Source: Saccoglossus kowalevskii (taxonomy: Eukaryota; Hemichordata; Enteropneusta; Harrimaniidae). Taken from it: a DNA stretch of 64,000 nucleotides. The notes beneath the pieces were generated by a model that saw only the letters and a list, made by a program, of their open reading frames with translations, was not told where the DNA came from and made no database searches. A program made the translations under genes and the position numbers. Below, piece by piece: positions 12,194 through 25,800 of this stretch. The stretch lies in the NCBI RefSeq assembly GCF_000003605.2, contig NW_003120423.1:115290-179289 (forward strand), read 5' to 3'. The first letter of the stretch is position 1; each line of letters starts with the position of its first letter.

Positions 12194-14421
12194 TACTTGC
12201 TTTGAACAGAATCAGCCATGGAAATTACTGAGGACACAACACACCACGAGTGATGTCAATACAGAGTTGACTTCAATTAGCATCAAGTATGCTTGGGAAA
12301 CGATTGATGGTGGGATTTAAGGGACTTGTCCATGTACCAATATTGAACATTTTTTTTAAATGAAAAATAACTTTGCTTTCACGTTCAAGTGGTTACATAA
12401 AGGCGTAATTTAAGGACATTGGTACAAGGTAAACAACAGATACATCTACAATTAACAGCAGTGTCATTGGTTCTATTGTGTATTTGGAAGGTCTTCCTTC
12501 ACAGGGTTCTTCACTTCATTAGTCATGGAGCACACAATGTCACCTGAAATTTTAACTACCATTAAATTAGGTCTGCAGTATACCGTGAAATATTTACTCG
12601 ATGACTAACTACCAATCTATGTCATAAAATAAGCCACGACTTATCAACCAACACTCAATTCAATCTGAATTATAAGGTGAAATAAATGAAAAAATATATG
12701 TGGACATAAAAGGAAATATTTTATTTCGCAAGGAACAAAGCCAGGCGAGATTGACTACAAGGTTATTGCCACGGTAAATACAAAATGTTATTGTCGAACA
12801 ACCTAGGTTTAAAACTAACTGACCAGTAAACCGAGTTCGTTATCAACGAAGAAACTTCCCAGATCTAGCGGATATTGTCAGTTACGATACGATATACGAT
12901 AGTTAGAAGTTATAGTTAGAAGAATGGAGACGATTCGAAGAGTCGTATAGCAAGTAATATTTGCCGTAGTATTAACCACATTGCGTAGAATTTTGTGAAC
13001 TTCCATACGAATATTCTTGTTTATATATGCTAGTTCTAAATTTTCGTGAATATATATAAATGAGTATTCGTCAAATAGGTAAGAATCATCATTATGACAA
13101 ATATTACACTAAACCCCAAACTGGAACCTTTGCATCTTAACACAGCGAGCAGAAACGAACCTTTTCACGCTGACAAGACTTGGGAGACAAAGTGTTCAGA
13201 ACTAACATTTTGAATTACATTCAATCATTTTGTATGCGTTTTGTGAATGTACACGCTTTCGAAATACTGAATATAGCTGTATTTTCGCGACTGTGTTTTA
13301 AAAGGAAACTCCAACGACTTCTCTGGTCACATAAACGGCAGTAGCCTCAATCTCCAAATATCGGATGAATACGCTATTTTCGTATCGGTTAGAAACTACT
13401 GTATATGGAGTGACGACGAAATTCGACACGGTCGACAACACAACAATATCCTATGAATACGAGTTGGATGAAAACTTCATTTTCGTATATAGTATACGGT
13501 ATAGTGAATGGTGATGATATTTGAAACTGCAGATATGCTAAGGAAATATGTTTCAGTGTGTACAAGTGTTGACTGACAGTTAAAAATGTGAGATAAATAA
13601 ATATCATTCGATCAATTATTCTATAGTTTCGGACATTGGATGTCACTATAGTATCTTCTGACTTGTTTTATATTCAAAGTGCTGACATATAGTGCATATT
13701 AGACACAAAAACCGTAGTTATGTTTGAGACTATGTGACAGGACTCTGCGGCCATCTCTCTATCAAATGGAAGATTGAGTCATCCAGTTCCGGTCATTTAC
13801 AAAAACCTGCGGTCCTTAAACAGTGTTCCATCTAAGTCGCCTCCGCTAATGAATCCCGGCCGGTGGCTTTTTCTTTGAGTCTGTGGAGTACTAGCCAAGG
13901 ATGGGAGGGGGTCGATCTTTTTTGGCGTTAAATCCAAGGCAATAAACTCGGGACTACAAATCATTAGACTGATGCTAAATTTGCTATAAGTTATCTTAGT
14001 TAGCAGAAATAAAGACCGGTTTACACACATTTCTATACCAATCACAAAATATGTTTTTCTAAAGAAAACATAATGTCGCATTTAAAACCACTCCGCCTAG
14101 TAACAACATTTTCCAGAATTAAGTATGCTTCGAATAAGTTTAAAAATAAATAGTTCTACGTGAAACTGTTCTGTAAAACGTTCTCTGATTTGTTCGTACT
14201 AGTTTTATATGTGCAGGGTACAACATATAATATTGTTATCCCAATTCTAGTTGTTTGGTACTTATATATTCAACAACAATTCTGCCGATTTTATTAACTG
14301 TGTTTTGTGATTACAAATCATCAATCACTTTGGTCCATCGCGCATCTAAAACTTTTATACAACCATCTTTTCTACCTTCCAATCTTGTATAAAAATCATT
14401 CCAAGTCCTTGATATACTTTG

Positions 14422-14800
14422 AGGTTATTCCGAGGATACTGCAAAGTATGCACGAAGACAATACAGCGGGAGTATCGACAGAGGCGATTGCGATCGCGAA
14501 CTGCCTGAGTGCATACATTGCAGTATGCTCGTAATAACCGTATTAATATAAATCTTTTCCTCCCAGGAATACATCATGGGAATGCCGAAATCCAAAACGT
14601 TTAGAACAGATTTAGCGAACTTTTTTGTGTGGGGTCCGGTCAAATCCTGAGAAAGCCATGTTTGTTTTTTAATTATTATAGGATACTTGCGCGCGTTATC
14701 GTTCCATATTTAGAATACGCGTTTCCTAAGATGATAGGACGAAAATACCCAGTGCAATAACTTATGGCGTTACGGTGACGGATGTATAATAATACTTATT
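14422..14800. repeat. Hairpin repeat family, copy 1 (spacer)
   Basis: Begins with a foldback of about 118 bp: left arm AGGTTATTCCGAGGATACTG..., right arm ending ...CTCGTAATAACC. It continues with about 260 bp that matches copy 2 in gene B (TACATCATG, GTTTAGAACAGATTTA, GTCCGGTCAAA, GAAAATACCCAGTGCAATA). The loop includes GATTGCGATCGCGAA. Non-coding; probably a non-autonomous transposon. Confidence 0.6.
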
Positions 14801-14984
14801 AATATACTAATATCTCTTACTATATCTCATTTCAACCAATATCAGTTTTTACTAACATGTAACAGTCACATCAACATCAGAATTGTGGGTTAAACGTATC
14901 GTCGATTCATGTCGGTGAAATTATTGTTAATTTTCCAATCTCATATAATACTACCATAATTAATGTATTATCTGGATTGGCACC

Positions 14985-15029
14985 TGGCTGGCTGGTTGGT
15001 TGGTTGGTTGGTTGGTTGGTTGGTTGGTA
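14985..15029. repeat. (TGGT)n microsatellite
   Basis: About ten tandem TGGT/TGGC units just upstream of the putative gene B promoter. Confidence 0.9.
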
Positions 15030-15179
15030 GGTTTGTTAGCACGCTGGCATATAGTGGTAACATAGGGACCGAAGAAGCCATACAATTACACAATTGACAC
15101 ACAATAGACGTTCGATAGTAATGCTTTAGTCGTTATGTATAACGACGTGCCTCGCTGCATGGAAAATCAAAGCTTGATC

Positions 15180-15305
15180 ACGTGGTAATTCAGCATGTTG
15201 CCAGGCAACACGGATACCTACTTCTTTACCTCTTCACTGAGCTGACTCACAGTCTCATACTTGTTGCTGTGACTGGTAACATCCTTGTCCTTCACTGTCA
15301 TCAAC
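15180..15305 (+). promoter_or_regulatory. Candidate untranslated first exon/promoter of gene B
   Basis: A compact, less AT-rich block ends in a strong 5' splice site, CATCAAC then GTAAGTAACA (donor at 15306). A matching acceptor, TTACCCACAG, ends at 16840, only 27 nt before the gene B start codon, so a 1535-nt intron in the 5' untranslated region fits well. The block holds an E-box CACGTG (15179-15184) and an X-box-like palindrome. A very similar donor context, GTAAGTAACATTTTTATTA, occurs upstream of gene C. The transcription start is not visible; this is inference from splice signals and parallel layout. Confidence 0.4.
15197..15209. promoter_or_regulatory. X-box-like palindrome (possible RFX-factor site)
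   Basis: GTTGCCAGGCAAC is a perfect 6+1+6 inverted repeat fitting the X-box half sites GTTGCC and GGCAAC bound by RFX factors, which often drive ciliary and sensory genes. It lies about 100 nt before the putative first-exon donor of gene B. A chance palindrome is possible, and the one-base spacer is shorter than the usual two. Confidence 0.3.
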
Positions 15306-16840
15306 GTAAGTAACACATTTATTATTAACTCTTGCGACGCCGTGTAATTAACAGTTGAATTTGCATATTCATATTAACGAACCCACGAATTTGAATATTC
15401 ACAATGCTTGCTATGCTCGATAATCAAAGAATTGTTTCATCCAAAGCTATTTCTACTACTACTTGGCTACTGCCTTTTTCATCACAACAGATCTAGACCA
15501 TGTCGTCGAAGAGATTTGAATTTCACACATAACACCACTAGTATTTGTAAACAATCTCATCCCCTCCTCTTCGTGGGAATCAATGATTGTTATTAATAAC
15601 TTGCTATAATTATAGTTATGTCTCTTATTGTCGCGTTCCGTGTTTCCACTATGATTACTACACTTGAAGTTACTTAATGTCGTAGGGCATTCGCCAGACA
15701 GTAGCAATATTTGGATAACTTAACTTATTCTCAACTGGAATTCCAGGATGAAATGAAAAGATGACTGCATCCCGGTAGTGTTTATATAACGTTTAGAACC
15801 ACTCCGAATTAGTGTTGCCTGTTGGTAGTGTTATCTTACCCTCTTGGCACACCGAGTCGCTGCATATTCCTTGATCTTCTACAATTAACGACTGTGATAT
15901 ATTACTCTATCTTTTGTCCTCCTTTATTTAACAGATTTACATGTATGCGTTATTCATGAACCTTTCGGTGTATGTAACTTTTCCTGCCATACAATTTTAA
16001 AATTTGCAGGGGAATACTTTAACCGTTGCATAATGACCAGCTTACGAATATTTATACTATAAACTTGAAATTGTTCAAAAGCCAGTTATCAAAGATCTAT
16101 GCACGCCGTTTCATTCGGGCTTCGACAGTATATAGTATATGTATATAGCGCCTTGTAAGGCTGCAGGCTCATAGTTGTAACACGACACGGAAATTTTATA
16201 ATGTACCCACTGGTTCTATTACTCTAACAAGTATACCCTTACCTGTTTGAGATACTAAGTACGTCATTGACTGCAGGTGTGTATAGTATCATTTACAAGA
16301 TGTATAACACAGCGCCCTTAGTTGATTTAAGATGGGAGTTTATATATATATTGGCAATATATTTATATATATTCTCTATTGGCAAATAATACAGAATCAC
16401 ACCGAATTAACATCAATATTATACCAAAATATTCCAAGCAAATCTATGATGACGTGGCAGTACTTCATTCTCACCATGATTATATCAAAGCAACTGACAC
16501 CATAAATGCCGTCATTCCAAAAATTTTAAATGTTCACTGTAATTCCGTATAAATATGTTGTCTGGGTCTTCAAAATAGCTTCTGTATTCGAATAATTGTA
16601 TATACAACTAGGAGTATATCAGACCAATTCACGTTACAACAGATTTAGTTAGAATTTACTGTCGGTTCATAAATGAGTCAGTCGCAAGAAAATCATTATA
16701 ATTTATCATTAGTTGGTTGTTGAATGTTCATGGTGAATTATCAACACAGAAGTTTTGTTTGGAATAAGCCAAAGCGTTATTATATTAACGACAAAATAAT
16801 GCACAGTTTTGAATATTTGCCTTTACGTTGTTACCCACAG
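15306..16840 (+). other. Probable 5' untranslated intron of gene B
   Basis: Bounded by GTAAGT and CACAG as described for the first-exon candidate. The interior is AT-rich and I see no conserved coding or repeat signal. Confidence 0.35.
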
Positions 16841-16867
16841 AATTGACGTTGTCGATGCCAAACAAAA
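16841..16867 (+). promoter_or_regulatory. Gene B 5' leader after a probable untranslated-region intron, with an overlapping upstream ATG
   Basis: The acceptor TTACCCACAG ends at 16840. The 27-nt leader that follows contains an ATG at 16855, out of frame with the main start at 16868. It opens a 17-codon frame that crosses the real start and stops at 16906-16908. Such overlapping upstream frames usually lower translation of the main frame. The sequence shows the frame; any effect is inference. Confidence 0.45.
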
Positions 16868-19800
16868 ATGACAACTCTGTTCCATCTTATCACATGGTTA
16901 CTTGTTGAGTTGAATTCAGTCTGTGCCCACAACTACACATTCGGCTTACTCATCACGACACGATACTATCTCCCATTCAGAGTTGATAGAATTGGCGCTG
17001 CAGCTAATGTGGCGTTAAAACACATCCACAATGATCCGAACATGCTTCCTAACGATACGCTGGACTTCATATATTATGACAGTGGTTGTGACGGCAGAGT
17101 GTCTTTGGATAGAATGGTAACACTCATTCGTGATGACCACGTTGCTGCTGTGATAGGACCTGACTGCACATTTGCATCGACGGCAGCGGGGCTCTTAGCG
17201 TCTCAGTGGAACGTTCCCATGGTTGGCCACTTTTCATCTGCATCTGAATTATCGTCTCAACACCTGTATGATACGTACAGTCGTACGTCATCGCCATATT
17301 CCAAAACTGCCTGGGCTGTCATCAAAACCATAGAAGCGTTTGGATGGAAGCATATTGGCCTGTTTGGCGGCGGTTTTACCGGTCACTCGTCCTTAGTCAT
17401 TGACGCAATAGAGATGGAGATAATAAAAACAAATATTACTGTAGAAATAAATCGCTTTAATCCATGGGACGCGTCAGTTCATGAAGAAAGGCTTGATGAT
17501 ATGATTAAAAAAGCAAGGGGTAAGTTATTATTTCTCATATGTCAGCTTTTTGATTACCATGAAAGTACAATCAGGTGTCTGCAACATAATTACATTTTTA
17601 ACTTATTTCAGCCGGATTATTTTTTTGTTAAATATGCATATAATTGCCTCTGTATAAGATAACTATTTATTTACTGATATTTGTTGCAGCTTATTATAAG
17701 GACTGTTGTACAACAGCAGGCTATAATATAAGTTATATTTACCGAACGTCAACAGCTGTTCAGTCGATCTCGATGTCCCGAAATGCCTGCTGCAACTTTT
17801 ATTCTATTCATGCGTTTTAACGTGGTGAATTGGTTTTAGCAATGCATGGCATTCCAAAACAGTTTGTGACATGAGACCCTATTTAATAATTACAGCAATG
17901 TCCATTATATCTACTTATAGCTCAATCCACAATCAATAAAACAATCTACCACACACATCATTTGAGTTAGTTTACACTTCCAGAACATTACTCTGGATAT
18001 ATTAATAATCTAAAATGTTGGTTACCTTCAAAACCCCGTCCCAAACGAGCACATCTTGTGGTCAACATATTTCCAGGCAACGCAAATACCATGCTATGAT
18101 CAGTACACTGTTGCTACTAAGTGTACATACACTTTCGCAAAAACGATATTACAGAATCAAGTTTATTCTATGCATCAATCGTACCTTTCTCGCACCCGCT
18201 ACACCCATTTTGAAATGCACACCAATAAAAACAGTTTCTTCTGCACCTTTCCAATCAATTCATAAAACATACAAAAAAATTAAATACTGAAAATTAGAGT
18301 TCATTTCTTCTCTACTATCTGGACATGTCTCTAAACCTTGTGGTGCACTGCCAAATTTGGGAAGCCAACTAACTATACTAAGACAACAAAACATTTAACT
18401 GTTGGCGTGAAACTACTGACATTGAAAATAACAACATGCACAATTTCATCAAACAAGACATACTCCCCATAACACGACAATGATGACAACACATTCCAGA
18501 TACTTTAAATGTTTCACATCAGATAAGTCACGTCGGAAGAACAATGCCTTCACAGCGTGTCAGTATGACTACTGTTCTACCACATTATGCCACTGCTTTC
18601 TTTGCTCAACTGTCTTACACCATTAAATCGACTTGTAAACATTCTCCATAATTGAAACTTTCCCCGCGGGACTGTACATGCTTCGTAACCTTCCTGATAA
18701 TGAGTGGGTTGTTTGTGACGTGCTCAGTTCAAAGTTAGTGGTGGGTTGTCTAGCTGTGTATTGCGTACCATCTCCAAAATGCGTGTCCCGCGGTCCCCCT
18801 ATTTTTAACAACCAACAGGGCTACACGCCATCGGCGCTTGCGAACTTTGCCTTCGGCCAACTTATCGCCCCCCCCCCGCCTATTCCAGAATCCTAGATCC
18901 GCCCCAGAATCTTCAAACCGGCCTACTTTCAATTAGAAGTGTATATTATTGCCAACAACAACGTGGTAAAACAGTTCAGGTGTATGGCTCATGTTGTTTA
19001 TCCTTATTTGTAAATATCTGTAACAATAATGTGAAATGTATGAGCACCATAACCTTGAATTTTCGAAATTACATGCACAGAGACAAACATTAATCATGAA
19101 GCACGAGTTTCGAATTGACGAATTATGTAAAATGGCATTTCCAAAAAAAGCTCGATATGGCGAGTAGTTATTAAGCAATTACAATGACTACCTACCCAGT
19201 TACAAACTTCCTCGGGGACAAATATGTCAACCATGCAGTGAAAACATCTAAGGGTAATAATAGAAATTACAGGCACGCATACGAATATATAAACATGAAA
19301 CTCAAGTTCCGATCTTACAACTCTGCAAATGCGCTTCGCCAGTTTAAGCAAATGCAAGTTCCGTTATACCACATTGCACTGCCCCCCCCAAAAGAAAAAA
19401 CCTTATATAGCGTGAAGTTAATGGGCTGAATACGAAACTCCAATGTCTAAAACAAATAAAGCATAGTAAGTACTGATACAATTAAAATATTGTACAATTA
19501 AATTGAATAAATACGACACTGTTTGTTGAAAAACAAACATGTGCAATGTTAATGTAAACATTCCCTGCCTGTGCACAAACTACTGCAATACAGACCCGCA
19601 ATTATATTAACAAAATTTATTGAATCGTCCCAAACTCCTGACAATAATCGCGTTAATTTATAAATCCCCCTATTTATTTCGATGTAGAACATGCATGATT
19701 TGAGTGAGTAATATCAACAATGTGCCCAATAAAAATGGTACTATGTTAATCTAGTATGCATATTGTAATGAGAGATTAGATATGGAATTTATACATAAAT

Positions 19801-22800
19801 AAATATTGATATATTATTCACTACTAGAAGCACCATAATGTCAGTAAAAGTTATGCATATTAATTAGTTATTATTATTCAGTAGTTAATAATAAAAAAAA
19901 CATGAATAAATATTTTATGAGTGGTTTTCACTCACTATTCATTGAAATTGAAACAATAATTATCGAAATGTTGTTGTAAATTCATCGCACAAAGATATAA
20001 TGATATGATAACAGTCTTGATCAATTGCTCAAATTTGCTTTTATAGTAATTATTTTAATAATGAATTCTGAACAAGTGCGTAACTATATGCTACTTGCAT
20101 ACGACAGAGGGTATCTCAATGGAGAGTATATGTTTATAACAGTGGAGCGACTAACAATGGGTGATTATGAGGTGAGTCGATAGATACATTTTGTATGTTG
20201 TGTATTGTATCGGCACATAATTCAAGACTTTGTGAAAATTATCACTGTTTATGGAATGGAATTTATTGCTTAAGTGATATCGCCGCCATTGACTCGGTTC
20301 TAAAGCCGGAACTATTACTTCTCAAAATTTGTCCTTCGAATTGAATACGCCGTATAAGTGTTGCTGTCACGAGAAGAACGCACCAAGGCTGGTTTTGAAC
20401 TCATGGTTATATCGGAACACGATATTGGTCATTGGTTGTTGGGCATGAGAGTGTTTTAGATCATGGATATTCATAAGTTGATCATAACAGCTGCAGCTCT
20501 TGGGTATAGGGTTCACCAACCATAATTCCACTATGTGAATAGAATGAGAGCACTGATTACAAATTCCGCAAGGCCAAAGCTCATGCGTATGTGTACTGTA
20601 TTCACGCATTGAACAATACATGTTTTAAGTCTGTCGTTTTTCCCAACAGCCTCCATAAATTATGTCGCGTCAGAATTTATAACCGCGACGAGTAATCTTT
20701 CTCGGCCTGCATTCGTATCTAATTAATTAACTAGTTGAATGCCTACTTTCACAACATTTTGCACCATAATTCTCGAGGTTAAAATTATATCGTTGAAAGT
20801 TTACATAAAATCCTCTTGTCAACGAAAGTTTAAATATTGAATAACATGCTAAACAATTTCTCTGAATTCAATAGATAACAGTGTTAATATCTGTTTTACC
20901 AAAACCACTAGGGTACAGCGTGGCAAACAGACGTGATCGCCCGTGTTGAGGATATGGCGATGGCATTAAGGTCTTTGCTTGTGCTAGAAATGATAGCTCC
21001 AGAAGAGGACGTCTTCAATGAATTCGCCATCGAGGTTAAGGAAAGTTTTTTGGAAGCGCCATGGTTTATTAATATGTCGGATATTTCTGGGGTAAGTTTT
21101 GATATTGATAGTCGAAAGGGGCAAGGGGGTAGCTGGTACAGGTTACAGGAAATAAAAAAGGCATTTAACGTTAATGTTTTTACAAGAAATAAAATAAAAG
21201 TTTCATTTACAATAACAAATAGATATTTACACTTTACAGATATAGCAAAATTTCTAATTAGATTTTACATTTTTATAATATATTTGATAATTTATGTTTA
21301 AGAATCAAAATTTGAAATTGCGTAAGAATTGCGACATTTAATGTGGAAAATGCTTTATACGCTTACGAGAAATAAGATCTTTGTACAAATTACGGACGAA
21401 TAAAATAGCTGATTACATTTTAGACCTTGCCCATGTCTACGAATTTACGTTTGTTATTATTATTTTATTATTACAAGAATAAAATCAATTGATTACGGCA
21501 CACGAAAATACCCCCTTACAGCCCCTCATAGTCATATTCGGAAAGGGTACTTGTAAATGTTCTTAAAGCCATACAGTTCCCGAAAACAATACAGAATCGT
21601 TTGCAATATGTTGTAAACGAAGAAAAAGTTTTAAAAAAACATGACAAAATAATTCCACAAATATAAAAAATAAAGCAGCCGATAAATCACTCATCATCAT
21701 CAGGATTGGATCTTTGTGAGAGTGAAAGTACTACGATTTAAACAAATAATCAGAATACATCTTTTCTATAAAACCGAGTGCCACAACAATCAACATTGCC
21801 TTTTGACGTCATAGAAGATGGTGCGATTTGTAGAATTCGGCCACAAAGTGTATTTATAGTGTTTTATTCGATCGAAAGAATTGAGTGCCTCTGGTTGTTA
21901 ATTTATTATTTATATGTCTTAGGTCCATCTGGCGGCGGCATATTTGTATGACGCCATTTTTCTGTATGCACACGCTCTACATCAAGTGCGTAGTAATGGA
22001 GGTGAGCCTTACGATGGAAGAAATTTCTTCAAAGAAATGCAACGAGTTGACTTCCAAGGTATGCTAAATACTAAATACTGGGATTATATACAAATTACTG
22101 CTTGTACAATATGTTGTGATCATTTATATGTACCATTTCCACTGATTGACAAATCCCCCCTATCTCTCTATAACGACTTTGGATTATTATATTATTACAT
22201 CATCTTTGTTTTAAGACAAACACAAACATATGTAACCTTTTCTTATTTCATCGGATTATCTGTTCATAGGCATTACGGGTCGTATTACAATAGATGAAAA
22301 TGGAGATCGAAATCACGATTTTCGGCTTCTCAGTTTTGATGCTATCGATGGTATTTTTATCAAGGCCGGTTTGTTTGATAGTGCCACAAGTACGCTTCGG
22401 CTGTTTACTGGTACAAAGATAGCTTGGCCTTCTGGGAAAGATGAGCCTCCACTGTCAGTACCGACATGTGGTTTCCAAGGAGAGTTTTGCATAGAACCGG
22501 AGAAAAGTAAGTTCTCATCAGTGTGTTCACATACCTGGTTTGTGTGGCATGGGGATTTGGAGAAATTGTTAGTGTTTGTCTTTAATATTCAGGTGTTTTT
22601 GTGTTTGTTTTTCAGATTTGACAAATCTCGTAATAGCCGTTGTCGCATCAATGGTTGTAGCATTCATCGCTTCTATACTTGTGTTTATTGTGTATCGGAG
22701 GCAAAAATTTGAAGCAGCTCTTCTGGAAACAGTGTGGAAAATTAACTACAGTGACATAGCGATGCGGACAAATTTAAAGGTGACATATTTTATAAATGTC

Positions 22801-25800
22801 ATGTGTGTAGGATTGAAGATGTATAAAGCTATTGTTTGTTTGTTTGTTTGTGTCTTTGTTTGTTTATGTTTTTATGTAGGCCTGTAAATGTAGCTTACCT
22901 GTTATTTTCTGTAGATGGTAGTTGTTTCATCTATGATTTCAAATTACAGTCAAAATCCATTAATCTGAGCTGAATGGTTTTGTTCAGGTCTACTAACGGA
23001 TGTCATTTTTCAATGGATTATTTACTTATTCAAATTTAAGAAACGACGATTAATCGGACAATTATGTGAATTCAATACCATATCGATCATCTTGACAACC
23101 CAACAGTGGTCATTTTAACCCATGCGTATATGGGCTTTCTGATTTGTTTATAACACTACTGGGGTATTTCACGAATAAAAACTTTAGCAGTTACGTAACT
23201 CTTCTTGTCACACTGAATATTTCGAAAATGGGTGACAAACAGCAAAAAACTTTGGTCTGAAATTTGTTATTTAGGCAAAAGTATTTGCAAACTTTTGAAT
23301 GGTTTGTCACGTGGTTTGACCGCCAACATAGATTTTTTTTTCTAAACAGGAAGTAGTGTTATACTAAAGTTAGCTAATAGCTGTTGCATTTCTATACTGA
23401 ATACTTCGGACAGCAGAAAGGTATTCGAAACAGTCATGTGATTTGGCCTCCATCTTAGGTTTTCTGTCAAATATGACAATCTGAAGCATTTTATTGTTCA
23501 TGAGTGCTTTGATCAGTCAACTTGATGTTAGGCATGTAGTATCTATACTCGAAGCTTCTTACAAACAGTTATTCAATAAAATAAAATTAATTCATACTGC
23601 TCAAAAATGGTTATTTTTATCGCTTCTTAAAATCCTGAATTTTTAAATAATTCCGGTTAATAGAAGGTACCCAATCAAACATGATATATATATTCTTCCC
23701 CATATGTCACAATTTACAATATCAGGTATAACATATTATAATATCTTATTGTCCTGTCAACCAATCCTGTAACATGATTTATTGATATTGTCCTGGTGAA
23801 CAAATGCGTCGTCTTTCGAAGTCCAAATAAACAAATAAACATTTCACTAGTAAAAAAATGACATTCTGAGAACAGAAATATTTACAATTACCTGTACGAA
23901 CGTATTATGTTCGAATCTTTAAAATTTGACTTCGTTTACCCATTGGCAAAACTATGGTACTATTAGTGCAACCATAGAATGTATGTTCCATTGATATATA
24001 CAGAACCATTCGTCGGTTCTCAAAGAAACTTGGGTTCTTAAATTAGATGCCCTGGGAAACATACGTAGCCTAAAACTTTATATATACGGTACAATGACAT
24101 GTTTTTTTTCTTTTTTGTTGTATCTTATTTTAATACTATTGTCAACTTTCAATTTTCTGGATCGTAATTAACACTGTGATCTCAAACAGCTTTAGGCATT
24201 TCAACGGAAGAATATTGAGGCTCACGTCTTTTGGAACCCATAGTTACACCTGGTAAATAGATGAATGAAAAAAGATATTTGATTCAGAATGTCAGAAGTT
24301 ATCTTATTTTAAAGTTCACATGAAGTTTGCAGTTTCACTGCAATTTTATTAGTTGATTTTTTTCGTGATTGATTTGTTTTATATGAGGATTACTATCCTT
24401 CGTATTTATTGCAGCGCCAAATGTTATATAGCTTTATTAATTCCGATTTATTATTTATGTACCTGGGATATTCATTCCCCCGCATCAACACCGATAACAA
24501 CTCATTGGATTTCATTGGGTGCATTTCATTCCAACCACCATTAGCCGAGCGTGTAGAGGAAGACGCGGTGGTAAAAACACGGTGGTCGCATTTACAAAAA
24601 AACGGGCTTTCTAATTGCTAATAAAACAATCTTCAACGAAACAAACGCGTTCGTATTGAATGAATAATTATTACAGTGGTTATAATTTGCGCATGATTTC
24701 ATTGTCTCGAAAATATGCTTCAAACAACACTAATCGAATAAACGTTGCTATGTGATTTATGACCCAATTTTCCAAACGATATCAAAGCATTTTATTGCAA
24801 ATAGTCTTTAACTCGTGTCAAATAAATGACACACAGACACTTTAGCCCGTAAGGAAGTCAAAGGCGTCATGTTTCTAATAGAATGAAAAGACTGTGTAGC
24901 GATGTAAATAATGGGAATGGTGTGCAATAATATAAAGTAAGAATCACTTATGTGTCTCAGAAAAAAATAGAACTTGAATATGTGCGTCTATTATATGATC
25001 GTCGTCAAAAACGCAAGATTGCAACGTATTTTATTCAACTCACTCACTTCAACAGCGACAGAAACATGAGAAACTTTGAAAATAAACAATAAAACAATAA
25101 ATCAAGGTTGTTGCATTTACAAAACACGGGGTTTGAACGAGCAAAGCTATTCGTGAAGGTCGGAAAATTCGCTAAACCTGACTGGATCTGCGGTTATATC
25201 ATTTTCCAGTTGGTCAGCTGATCACTTGCATATCCTGATTTGATCACATGACATTATCACCTGATTGCAAAGATTGCACTGTATGAAATGGCTCGAGCTA
25301 TGGTTCTATTGTTTTGCTTTCCATAACCAATAAATGCATCAAACAATTATTGTAACTTTGTTATGGTATTGTTTAATACAGTGTGGACAATTATAATTAG
25401 AAGTTTTTCTGGCTTTACCGTGGTTATTTTACCATTACCATTTTAACAATGATCTAATAATTTATGTAATACCTGTCATTGGTTGTAACACTGTGTAATT
25501 GATTTAAATGTTGTCTTACATGCATATATAATAAATATATAATTAGAAGCAAATACCAATGTTTCAACACACACAAATATCTCCCAGATACCCCGTCGGT
25601 AATACAACTATGTATACCACATTGCTAGGGTAAAACTGTCTTCTTTTATTCCAGCTTTCATCTAGAATGCATATAAATAATGTTACATCTGATATGCTTA
25701 TAATATTGCAGTCATTTCATGACAGTTGTTCCAGTGAAAACAGAGTCAGAAGAAATTCAATAAGTGTTCTCTCAATGGAGGGATTTCTTGACACATACCA

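Larger units (their letters stand above)
7868..14421. other. Spacer after gene A, no gene recognised
   Basis: About 6.5 kb of AT-rich sequence with only short chance frames. A slightly GC-richer patch at 11640-11840 has an open reverse frame that I do not recognise. Two copies of CCATTATGTCTTGTYTGTA lie at 11976-11994 and 12175-12193 and may be the target duplication of a 180-bp insertion. Otherwise nothing supportable. Confidence 0.5.

Noticed and set aside
18678-18896. 72-codon proline-rich forward frame in gene B intron 1
   Set aside because: It lies on a GC-rich, C-run repeat-like patch with overlapping frames on both strands and no motif.
22576-22887. Alternative longer frame over the gene B membrane-helix exon
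   Set aside because: The acceptor TTTTTCAG at 22615 and the donor at 22779 bound the true exon; the extra parts are intron.
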